Source: a virus
DNA: 34,789 nucleotides
IMG/VR virus record: IMGVR_UViG_3300010938_000095
Location: 1 to 34,789 of that record
Reading direction: 5' to 3' (one strand)
Shown here: positions 1 to 5,756 of the stretch, in pieces
Layout: every line of letters starts with the position of its first letter
Position numbering within the stretch: the first letter of the stretch is position 1
The notes under the pieces: model-generated
Seen by the model: only the letters and a program-made list of their open reading frames with translations
Database searches by the model: none
Told to the model about the DNA's origin: nothing
Program-made: the position numbers and the translations under genes

Positions 1-171
1 TACCTTCTGCATGTCGCGCATCATGGCAATCGCCGCCCTGGCATAGTCAAGTTGAATAGCGTATAGACACACTCTCCTCGCATTCCTCTCGTCGCCTTTG
101 TCTAAGTATTCGTTGAACATCGCCATTAGTTCTTCCTCGGTGTTCTCTGCGTTAAAATTTGGTGATGACAT
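1..171 (-). CDS. Small hypothetical protein, first gene of the leftward operon (runs off left edge)
   Basis: An open frame reads leftward from ATG at 171 to the window edge, giving 57 codons without a stop. The product begins MSSPNFNAENTEEELMAMFN and continues with an amphipathic, Arg/Ala-rich helical stretch. I recognise no family. There is no Shine-Dalgarno site in front of the start. If the window ends are joined through their shared 7 bases, the frame adds only Ala-Thr-Ile and stops at TAA, and that stop overlaps the ATG of the next leftward gene (34771) as TAATG. This would make it a 60-residue protein heading the leftward operon. The coding call rests on the open frame, the divergent promoter region behind it and that join. 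Confidence 0.6.
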   Translation of the reverse strand, partial: MSSPNFNAENTEEELMAMFNEYLDKGDERNARRVCLYAIQLDYARAAIAMMRDMQKV

Positions 172-340
172 ACTTTATAAGTTATCTTTCTAAAAAATGG
201 GTTTTGAGATAGCACTCCCGATAGCTTCAGCTTTCACCAAGGCGTCGCTCGTGCTATCCTATTTCCCATCTGGGACTACTATAGTCTAGCTCGCTTGTTT
301 AGTCAAGCACGCTTGTATATATAACTGTGTATAACCAACC
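172..340. promoter_or_regulatory. Divergent control region with operator-like repeats
   Basis: No gene is visible between the leftward gene starting at 171 and the rightward transcript. Three related hexamers occur: GATAGC at 208-213, GATAGC at 220-225, and GCTATC at 253-258. The first and last extend to a perfect 8-bp inverted repeat (GATAGCAC 208-215, GTGCTATC 251-258). A separate 13-bp palindrome, GACTA-CTA-TAGTC, lies at 274-286, just upstream of the putative rightward -35. Such arrangements are typical of repressor operators between divergent phage promoters. The binding protein is not identified; the HTH protein at 33081-33353 is one candidate by inference only. Confidence 0.55.
295..323 (+). 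promoter_or_regulatory. Putative rightward promoter (sigma70-like)
   Basis: TTGTTT (295-300) and TATATA (318-323) are separated by 17 bases, the optimal sigma70 spacing. The predicted start of transcription is near 330. It lies downstream of the 274-286 palindrome and would drive the rightward early genes from 419 onward. Confidence 0.5.
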
Positions 341-358
341 GTGGCTATACAGAGCCAC
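341..358 (+). other. Short RNA hairpin near the 5' end of the rightward transcript
   Basis: GTGGCT (341-346) and AGCCAC (353-358) form a perfect 6-bp stem around a 6-base loop, about 10 bases after the predicted transcription start. It could stabilise the 5' end of the mRNA. A GTG within it opens an upstream extension of the following gene, but the hairpin and lack of a ribosome-binding site make that start unlikely. Confidence 0.35.
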
Positions 359-418
359 CAAATAGTCCACATAAGGGCTTACGTTGCAATCCTAGCGTGT
401 TTGCGGTATCGTATCCAC

Positions 419-574
419 ATGAAATTCTCTGATGGGCTACCACCAGCAGCACGGAAGATTTATCTCGAACACATGAGGGCCAACGGAAAGAAGGGTGGAG
501 AGGCCACCAAGAAGAAGCACGGCATCGAGCACTACCGGAACATCAACCCATTCGCTAAAAAGAAAGAGGTATAG
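419..574 (+). CDS. KGG-motif small basic protein
   Basis: A 51-residue basic protein starts at ATG 419. Its central stretch GKKGGEATKKKHGIEHYRNI resembles the KGG motif of small stress-induced bacterial proteins (Lys-Gly-Gly, then Thr-Lys-Lys, then an aromatic His-Tyr/Phe stretch). Such short KGG proteins are common in bacteria and phages, and their function is not established. An upstream GTG at 341 would add 26 residues without resemblance to the family and would place the start inside a hairpin, so I prefer 419. It is the first gene downstream of the rightward promoter and is followed by a terminator-like hairpin. It may therefore be transcribed more abundantly than the genes after it. Confidence 0.65.
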   Translation: MKFSDGLPPAARKIYLEHMRANGKKGGEATKKKHGIEHYRNINPFAKKKEV

Positions 575-575
575 G

Positions 576-603
576 TTCTCCACATACTCACAGCTTATCC
601 ACA
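576..603 (+). promoter_or_regulatory. DnaA-box-like pair
   Basis: TTATCCACA at 595-603 matches the bacterial DnaA box consensus (TTATNCACA) exactly. TTCTCCACA at 576-584 differs by one base. Both have the same orientation, 19 bases apart, in the intergenic stretch before the replication initiator gene. Further exact copies are at 8058-8066 (inside a gene) and 30460-30468 (intergenic). Binding by host DnaA is inference. Confidence 0.4.
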
Positions 604-626
604 TTTATAAATTAGTGGTGAAGTTC

Positions 627-660
627 GCTCATGCTACATTCATGGTATGAGCTGTTGTTT
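627..660 (+). terminator. Terminator-like hairpin with T-rich tail
   Basis: GCTCATGCTA (627-636) pairs with TGGTATGAGC (643-652), a 10-bp stem with two G-U pairs and a 6-base loop. It is followed by TGTTGTTTTTA. Its position between the KGG gene and the replication initiator suggests partial termination or attenuation of early transcription. Confidence 0.5.
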
Positions 661-675
661 TTACTCGCTAATTGT

Positions 676-713
676 ACCCTCCCCGCGCTTCACAACAGCG
701 GCGTGTGGAGGGT
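676..713 (+). promoter_or_regulatory. Hairpin that can hide the ribosome-binding site of the replication gene
   Basis: ACCCTCC (676-682) is perfectly complementary to GGAGGGT (707-713), and the stem can continue inward with G-C and G-U pairs. The 3' arm contains GGAGGG (707-712), a strong Shine-Dalgarno sequence placed 8 bases before the GTG at 721. In the folded RNA the site would be paired, so translation of the initiator would be limited. The folding is read directly; regulation by it is inferred. Confidence 0.45.
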
Positions 714-720
714 TTAGTTC

Positions 721-1482
721 GTGAGTATGTCAAAGCACAAATATCGCCTCGTAAAGACAAAATTTTGGACTGACTCCTACGTTCTCGACAAACTCAATCC
801 GGTAGATAAACTTCTCTATCTCTACCTCATCACCAACCCGTACACGGACATATCCGGTGTGTACGAGCTTCCCTTACAGGTCATGGCTGTTGAGACTGGA
901 ATTGATCGGGAAAACATCGAACGAGTTATCCTTCCCCGGTTCGAGAAAGACGGCAAAATTATGTACCAAGATGGGTGGGTCGCCATCAAGAACTTCAAAA
1001 AGCACCAAAGTCTAAATCCGAGCGTCCAAAAGGGAATTGAGGATGGATTGTCGAAAGCACCGCACAAACTAAGGGTTTTTGTAGAGTCTGCCACAGGCTC
1101 TGACAGGCTGTCACAGGCTCCGACAGAGTCCGAGGTATCTAAATCTAAATCTAAATCTAAATCTAAAGATAAATACATACTTCCCGTGCAAAGCACGGGG
1201 GCACAGGTGAATAACCTGATTCTGGCCTTTAAGGACATAAATCCATCCTATGAGAGACTTTATGCGCGGAAACCACAACGGTGTGCGGCTGAAAGGCTTA
1301 TACAGCGATACGGCCTCGAAAGGTTGGAGAAGGTTATAGGCTTCATTGCCTCGAAGCGTGGCGATAGGTTCCTCCCAACCATAACCACCCCGATAATGCT
1401 TGAGGAAAAATGGGCGGCCCTTGAGAACTACGCGGCAAGGGTAAGAAACGAAACGGTTAAAAATAAGATTGTAAAAATATGA
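721..1482 (+). CDS. Phage replication initiator / replisome organizer-like protein
   Basis: The protein has 253 residues if translation starts at GTG 721, the start served by GGAGGG at 707-712; ATG 727 is the alternative. The N-terminal ~110 residues, with NPVDKLLYLYLITNP then SGVYELPLQVMA, resemble the winged-helix N-terminal region of phage replication proteins of the DnaD/replisome-organizer type. A low-complexity linker follows, ending in five Ser-Lys pairs (about residues 140-149). A C-terminal helical domain of ~90 residues contains ERLIQRYGLERLEKVIGF. Such proteins typically bind the phage origin and recruit the host helicase. The linker-coding DNA carries an origin-like element (1092-1199), as in the lambda O gene. 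The stop overlaps the next start as ATGA. The exact family is uncertain; the replication role is fairly likely. Confidence 0.7.
   Translation: MSMSKHKYRLVKTKFWTDSYVLDKLNPVDKLLYLYLITNPYTDISGVYELPLQVMAVETGIDRENIERVILPRFEKDGKIMYQDGWVAIKNFKKHQSLNPSVQKGIEDGLSKAPHKLRVFVESATGSDRLSQAPTESEVSKSKSKSKSKDKYILPVQSTGAQVNNLILAFKDINPSYERLYARKPQRCAAERLIQRYGLERLEKVIGFIASKRGDRFLPTITTPIMLEEKWAALENYAARVRNETVKNKIVKI
1092..1199. other. Candidate replication origin inside the initiator gene
   Basis: Four elements lie in order in the linker-coding part of the initiator gene. Two 15-bp direct repeats (CACAGGCTCTGACAG 1092-1106 and CACAGGCTCCGACAG 1112-1126) differ by one base and are 20 bp apart. A palindrome TGACAG-G-CTGTCA spans 1101-1113. 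Five tandem TCTAAA units (1138-1167) form an A+T-rich tract. A perfect hairpin CCCGTGC-AAA-GCACGGG spans 1183-1199. Lambda ori has the same logic: iterons followed by an A+T-rich unwinding region inside the O gene. The elements are visible; origin function is inferred. Confidence 0.5.
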
Positions 1483-1835
1483 GCACAGAACTAGCCTTAA
1501 ATATGCGCTGCGTGATCCTTAACGGCGGAATCGAAAAATGGATAACAGAGCATCAGGCGAAATTGATACAGGATGCGGTTGAGTCTAACCAAAAATTCAT
1601 CCAACTTGGTGACGAGATGCTTTCGACGTATTCCATCGTTGGAATTTTCACACCAGCGACCCTAGAGGAGCGCAGTAGGCGAAAGAATGGGGAATGGCAG
1701 TGTAAGTACGGGTATTGGCACGATAGAGGAAACGAATGTGGTCACGCAGAAAAGCTGCCGCCCATAAAGGGCACCATCGACGAAGTTTCAGGAAGGGCTG
1801 TATACAAGGCGGTTCAAAGTAAACTCACGAAATGA
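1479..1835 (+). CDS. Hypothetical early protein with possible zinc-binding cluster
   Basis: This 118-residue protein is coupled to the initiator gene by an ATGA overlap and overlaps the next gene by 4 bases, so it belongs to the same early operon. No family is recognised. Near residues 75-92 there is a Cys/His-rich stretch, CKYGYWHDRGNECGH, that could bind a metal ion; the rest looks alpha-helical (for example ITEHQAKLIQDAVESNQKF). There is no Shine-Dalgarno site, so translation probably depends on coupling. Its place between the initiator and a NinG/HNH-like protein suggests a role in replication or recombination, but that is context only. Confidence 0.65.
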   Translation: MSTELALNMRCVILNGGIEKWITEHQAKLIQDAVESNQKFIQLGDEMLSTYSIVGIFTPATLEERSRRKNGEWQCKYGYWHDRGNECGHAEKLPPIKGTIDEVSGRAVYKAVQSKLTK

Positions 1836-2254
1836 AACTATGGAAATGCAGCTATGCGGACGCAAAATTCTCAAAATTCATTCGGGAACGCGACCAAGTG
1901 TGCCAGAGATGCGGCACAGTGAGCTTCCTCACCTGTTCTCATTTCTGGGGCAGAAGACACTCCGCAACCCGATTTGACCCCGACAACTGCGTGGCACTCT
2001 GTTCAGGACTTGGCTCAAACCAATGCCACGAGATATGGGAGAACAAAAAGAACAACGAATATAAACACTTTATGCTTGAGCGACTTGGAAAAAAAAGATA
2101 CAATGAGTTGGAGAAGCGTGCTCGCTCGTTTATGAAACGCACGGACGCGATACTTGAGTGCATGAATCTCCTACATGGACGACACACACGATCCGAATTG
2201 GCGGGTAAAGATAAAGAAACATTATTGGCTAGTAAAGATAATAAAAAACCATGA
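1832..2254 (+). CDS. NinG/HNH-like recombination protein
   Basis: A 140-residue protein with a zinc-binding CQRCG pair near residue 24, then TCSHFWGRR, then RFDPDNCVALCSG and NQCHEIW. This order (C-x2-C, a His next to a Gly-Arg-Arg turn, an F-D-x-x-N-C segment, and a final Cys-His) is that of the lambda NinG/Rap group of HNH-related nucleases, which resolve recombination intermediates. The C-terminal half (EYKHFMLERLGKKRYNELEK) is a basic helical region also seen in phage members. It lies between two overlapping early genes and its stop overlaps the GroEL start. A general HNH nuclease is the alternative name. Confidence 0.65.
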   Translation: MKLWKCSYADAKFSKFIRERDQVCQRCGTVSFLTCSHFWGRRHSATRFDPDNCVALCSGLGSNQCHEIWENKKNNEYKHFMLERLGKKRYNELEKRARSFMKRTDAILECMNLLHGRHTRSELAGKDKETLLASKDNKKP

Positions 2255-3780
2255 AATTAAGAAGAATCGTAGAGCATGGATCGGGAGCGAGAAATAAACT
2301 CGCAAAGGGAGCGAAGTATCTAGCTGAAGCTGTTGGCTCTACTGTCGGGCCGTTTGGTCAAAATTTCTTTTTGGATAAGGGGAATAAAATCACCAATGAT
2401 GGTGCGAAAGTAGCCGCCGAGATAGTGCTTAAAGATGAGATAGAGAACCGAGGAGCTATCGCTGCCAGAGAAGTGGCATCAAAAACTAACGACCAGGCAG
2501 GGGATGGAACCACTACCTCTCTCATTCTCTTTGGAGCCATTTACGAAGCTGCATCACGGAAACTTGCGGACGAGGAGAAGGGAAGAATTGCAGGGGTATC
2601 TCCTTCGGAAGTGGTGCGTCAAATTGAGAACGAGCGGTTAGAAATCACCAAGAGACTGGTGGAGATGGCTGAAGAAATAACCACCGAGGCGCAGTTAATT
2701 AATTCGGCCATCGTATCTGTCGAGGACAGCTCACTCGGTGAGCTTATAGGAAAAGCGCAATGGAAACTCGGCAAGACGGGCGTACTCCTTGCCGAGGAGA
2801 GCGCAGAGCGGGAAAGCTCGGTTGAGTTTGTAAAAGGGGTGAGGATAGATAATGGCCTTGGTACGAGTTTGATAATGAACAATCAGGAGAAACAATGCTT
2901 GGAGGTGGAAGATACGCGTATCATTCTCACCAACCACACCCTCCAAGACTTAAAACCCCTGCAAAAAGTGATAGAACAACTGGTTAAATCTGGGTTCAGA
3001 ACCATCACTATCGTTGCGCGGGCCTTTTCATCCGAGGCAATTCAGATTTGCCTCAAAAACATACACGAAACAGGTGTGAAAATTTATCCCCTCAACGCTC
3101 CGTATGTAGATCAGGCGGAGATTATGAAAGATATGCAGGCGGTACTAGGGGGAACGTACTACCACGATGAGGCATCCTCGCTTGAGGATATGCAACTCTC
3201 CGACATCGGCTTTGCCAAAAGAGTGGTGGCGAGGAGGTACGATGCGGTATTTACCGGGCAGGACACCGATGAATCAAAGAAGCGCGTCGAAGCCCGTGTC
3301 ATGGAATTAGAGAGTAAGCTAAGCGGAACACAGTCAGATTTTGAGCGCCGTACCCTCGGCGAAAGGATCGCCCAGCTCAAAAACGGGTTTGGGATAGTAA
3401 AAGTAGGTTCCCCCTCTGAAATGGAACGCAAGAGGCTTTTCGACAAGTGCGAAGACGCGGTGCAGGCGGTAAGAGCGGCATACCAAGAGGGCGTAGTCCC
3501 CGGTGCGGGGGTAGCGTTTAAGCAAATCAGCGAAACCCTACCGGAATCCTATCTACTCAAGAGACCCCTGCTATCTCTTTACGAACAAATCAAATCATCC
3601 GCCCCCCGCGATTGGGAAGTGGAGGCGTGGGTAAAAGACCCCGTAAAAGTATTGAGAATCGCCCTACAGAACGCCTGTCTCATCGCCGCGAGCCTCGCAA
3701 CCGCAGGAGGGGTAGTAACCGCAGAGAATGCAAAGCTACTCGACGAACTCTTGCGTAAAACAGACGAGACAGACGAGTAG
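2251..3780 (+). CDS. groEL: Phage-encoded chaperonin GroEL (group I)
   Basis: The 509-residue protein aligns by eye with GroEL from end to end. It has STVGPFGQNFFLDK (about 30-43), the nucleotide-site aspartate in TNDG (D50), the signature AGDGTTTS with D85 (GroEL D87), KCEDAVQAVRAAYQEG with D402 (GroEL D398, needed for ATP hydrolysis), the GAGVA turn, and KDPVKV with D463 (GroEL D495). The apical domain is present but divergent. About 30 residues are missing just before KDPVKV, where GroEL has its GNYGYNA stretch, and the Gly-Gly-Met tail is absent. All key ATPase residues remain, so it is probably active. No GroES gene was recognised in the window. It sits between a recombination gene and the packaging genes, which suggests folding of capsid or tail proteins. 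Confidence 0.93.
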   Translation: MKLRRIVEHGSGARNKLAKGAKYLAEAVGSTVGPFGQNFFLDKGNKITNDGAKVAAEIVLKDEIENRGAIAAREVASKTNDQAGDGTTTSLILFGAIYEAASRKLADEEKGRIAGVSPSEVVRQIENERLEITKRLVEMAEEITTEAQLINSAIVSVEDSSLGELIGKAQWKLGKTGVLLAEESAERESSVEFVKGVRIDNGLGTSLIMNNQEKQCLEVEDTRIILTNHTLQDLKPLQKVIEQLVKSGFRTITIVARAFSSEAIQICLKNIHETGVKIYPLNAPYVDQAEIMKDMQAVLGGTYYHDEASSLEDMQLSDIGFAKRVVARRYDAVFTGQDTDESKKRVEARVMELESKLSGTQSDFERRTLGERIAQLKNGFGIVKVGSPSEMERKRLFDKCEDAVQAVRAAYQEGVVPGAGVAFKQISETLPESYLLKRPLLSLYEQIKSSAPRDWEVEAWVKDPVKVLRIALQNACLIAASLATAGGVVTAENAKLLDELLRKTDETDE

Positions 3781-3783
3781 GTG

Positions 3784-3792
3784 TGGTATAAT
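3784..3792 (+). promoter_or_regulatory. Extended -10 promoter predicting a leaderless mRNA
   Basis: TGGTATAAT (TATAAT at 3787-3792) lies directly after the GroEL stop, and the ATG at 3801 is 8 bases downstream, about where transcription should start. The identical 9-mer occurs before the genes at 5757, 14447 and 22116. Confidence 0.65.
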
Positions 3793-3800
3793 GCTTGTAT

Positions 3801-3983
3801 ATGGCAAACTCACGGGCTGGAAAAGAACTTATCAACAAAATTAAGGGGATTCCTAGTGCTATCAAAGGCGCAATAGGTCGTCGCATGGAATTGCAGAACG
3901 CATGGGAAAAGGACATGAGAGCGGGGAAAGGGGAGTATTACGAATCCATCTTCAAAACCGCCAAACGACACCCGAAGAAGTAA
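3801..3983 (+). CDS. Small basic hypothetical protein before the terminase genes
   Basis: This is a 60-residue basic protein beginning MANSRAGKELINKIKGIPSA and rich in Lys, Arg and Gly. No family is recognised. The start at ATG 3801 is favoured because TATAAT ends 8 bases before it; an in-frame TTG at 3795 is an alternative. It ends six bases before the terminase small subunit start. It is the first gene of the packaging/head block, so a role in DNA packaging is possible but unproven. Confidence 0.6.
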   Translation: MANSRAGKELINKIKGIPSAIKGAIGRRMELQNAWEKDMRAGKGEYYESIFKTAKRHPKK

Positions 3984-3989
3984 CTATGT

Positions 3990-4424
3990 ATGGCGACGCT
4001 GAATCAAGAAAAGGTATTTGAGCGTGTTATTTCTAAAGTCGGAAAAAGTCGGAAGGTGTCTATTTCAAAGGAAATGAGGGGAATTTACTCACCGACGTAT
4101 GCAGAACAACCACAACGACTCACTAGAAGCAATGGATGGCAAGAACTTTGTGATAAGTACGGACTCACAGACGAATTCCTCCTCACCTCACTTGCAGAAG
4201 ACATTAAGAAAAAGCCGCAAAATAGGAAAGCGGAAATCGAACTCGCTCTTAAAACAAAAGGAAGAATCTCCCCGGAAGAAAAGCCCGCAAATACTATCAA
4301 CGTCAATATCTACACTGGAGAACAGCTTAAGCGAATTGCCGCCAGAGTTCTTAATGATAAATCAAAGAGCGAGGAGTCACCTGATAGACTTCCTGATAGC
4401 AACGAACCCGAAGTACGAGCCTAA
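3990..4424 (+). CDS. Terminase small subunit-like protein
   Basis: The 144-residue protein has an N-terminal helix-turn-helix-like region, VSISKEMRGIYSPTYAEQP followed by RLTRSNGWQELCDKYGL. This is the pattern of terminase small subunits, in which a helix-turn-helix recognises the packaging site and is followed by a Trp-containing helix. The next gene is an unambiguous terminase large subunit that overlaps it by 71 bases in another frame. The small subunit normally binds viral DNA and hands it to the large subunit. The C-terminal third is charged and probably disordered. Assignment rests on the motif pattern plus position. Confidence 0.75.
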   Translation: MATLNQEKVFERVISKVGKSRKVSISKEMRGIYSPTYAEQPQRLTRSNGWQELCDKYGLTDEFLLTSLAEDIKKKPQNRKAEIELALKTKGRISPEEKPANTINVNIYTGEQLKRIAARVLNDKSKSEESPDRLPDSNEPEVRA

Positions 4425-5733
4425 CTGGCACCATGAAGTCATTGCCAACGAGCTTGAGCACATCGAAGCGTTTGGAGACAGGGATTACAAAGTCCTTCTC
4501 GTGTTTGTTCCCCCAAGACACGGCAAATCAGAACTCTGCTCAATAGGGTTTCCCGCGTGGTACCTTGGGAGAAACCCAGAGAAAGAAATCATTACCGTTT
4601 CGTACTCCGCCGAGCTTGCTCAAGACTTTGGAAGTAAAACGAGGAGTACGGTAGGAAGTGAGACGTATCCGTTTACTGGTGTCTCTCTCAAAGAAGATGA
4701 ACAAGCAAAAGCGAAATGGAGAACTAACCGAGGAGGAAGCTACACGTCTGTTGGAGTTGGTGGGGCGGTTACTGGTCGCGGTGCAAATGTCCTCATCTTC
4801 GACGACCCTATCAAAAACCGCGAAGAAGCTGAAAGCGAAGTCAGCCGTGAAAAAGTCTGGCAATTCTTCACCTCTACCGCTTTCACTCGTCTTGAGCCAA
4901 AAGGAGTGGTTGTGGTTATCCTCACTCGTTGGCACATTGACGACTTGGCGGGCAGAATCCTCAAAAATCCCCAGCTTTCCAAAAGGTGCAAAGTAATCCA
5001 TTTTCCCGCACTGGCAACACAAAAAGAAATCCACCGAGAGGTGGGACAACCGCTGTGGCCGGAGAGATTCCCCGTTGAGTCTCTAAAAGAAATCCAACAG
5101 ACGATAGGGCCGTATGATTGGTCTGCACTATATCAAGGCTCTCCTATACTTACCGAGCGGCAGGAGTTCAAGCCGGAATGGTGGCGCAAGGTGCCGCAGA
5201 GTAGTGTAGACGTAATGAACACGCGCAACTTTCTTACGATCGACACGGCCATTTCAAAGAAATCAAGTGCGGACTATACAGGATTTTGCGATAACAGTGT
5301 AAACCAAGAGAACTTTTGGCACTTCAAAGCATGGAGGATGCGTCTTGGCCCTGAGGAGTTAGTGGATGCAATCTTTACCCTTTACCTTAAAAGAAAATAC
5401 GAGAAGATAGGAATAGAGAGCACGGTGTATCTTGATGGTCTCAAGCCGTATTTAGATGCTGAACAGAGGAAGCGTAATGTGTTTCTTCCCATTGTAGAAC
5501 TCTCACACAACCAGACAAAAAAAGAAATCCGCATTCGCTCACTCATCCCAAGATACGCCGCACGGCAGATATTTCACATTGAGGGGGAGTGTGCTGCATT
5601 AGAGGAGGAGATGCTCCAATTCCCCCAGGGAGTGCACGATGACGTTCTTGATGCCTGCGCGTACCAGTCGCAGATAACTGCGGAGGAAGAGTTGGGAGCC
5701 TTGACTATCCACCTTGCTGACTACGAGGTGTGA
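4354..5733 (+). CDS. terL: Terminase large subunit (ATPase and nuclease)
   Basis: The 459-residue protein pumps DNA into the prohead and cuts it. The Walker A motif is VPPRHGKSEL (residues 52-61, K58) and Walker B is VLIFDDP (D150, D151). The coupling region LTRWHIDDLAG follows. The C-terminal RNase H-like nuclease has TIDTAISKKSSADYTG (D297), GIESTVY and HDDVLDACAY (D429/D430). I chose ATG 4354 because the family begins shortly before Walker A. An in-frame start at 4099 would add 85 Ser/Lys-rich residues fully overlapping the small subunit gene and is almost certainly a shadow. Length is normal for the family. Confidence 0.93.
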   Translation: MINQRARSHLIDFLIATNPKYEPNWHHEVIANELEHIEAFGDRDYKVLLVFVPPRHGKSELCSIGFPAWYLGRNPEKEIITVSYSAELAQDFGSKTRSTVGSETYPFTGVSLKEDEQAKAKWRTNRGGSYTSVGVGGAVTGRGANVLIFDDPIKNREEAESEVSREKVWQFFTSTAFTRLEPKGVVVVILTRWHIDDLAGRILKNPQLSKRCKVIHFPALATQKEIHREVGQPLWPERFPVESLKEIQQTIGPYDWSALYQGSPILTERQEFKPEWWRKVPQSSVDVMNTRNFLTIDTAISKKSSADYTGFCDNSVNQENFWHFKAWRMRLGPEELVDAIFTLYLKRKYEKIGIESTVYLDGLKPYLDAEQRKRNVFLPIVELSHNQTKKEIRIRSLIPRYAARQIFHIEGECAALEEEMLQFPQGVHDDVLDACAYQSQITAEEELGALTIHLADYEV

Positions 5734-5739
5734 AAGGCG

Positions 5740-5748
5740 TGGTATAAT
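5740..5748 (+). promoter_or_regulatory. Extended -10 promoter predicting a leaderless portal mRNA
   Basis: TGGTATAAT (TATAAT at 5743-5748) is followed after 8 bases by the portal ATG at 5757. An earlier ATG at 5750 is followed immediately by a TGA stop, so 5757 is the usable start. Confidence 0.65.
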
Positions 5749-5756
5749 TATGTGAC

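Noticed and set aside
341-418. GTG-initiated extension of the KGG protein
   Set aside because: The GTG lies in a hairpin, has no ribosome-binding site, and the added residues do not resemble the family.
1138-1167. TCTAAA tandem array as a CRISPR or microsatellite only
   Set aside because: The units are too short and unspaced for CRISPR; the in-frame Ser-Lys repeat and the neighbouring iterons fit an origin or linker better.
4099-4353. N-terminal 85-codon extension of the terminase large subunit
   Set aside because: It lies entirely over the small-subunit gene in another frame and is Ser/Lys-rich without resemblance to terminases; ATG 4354 gives the normal length.
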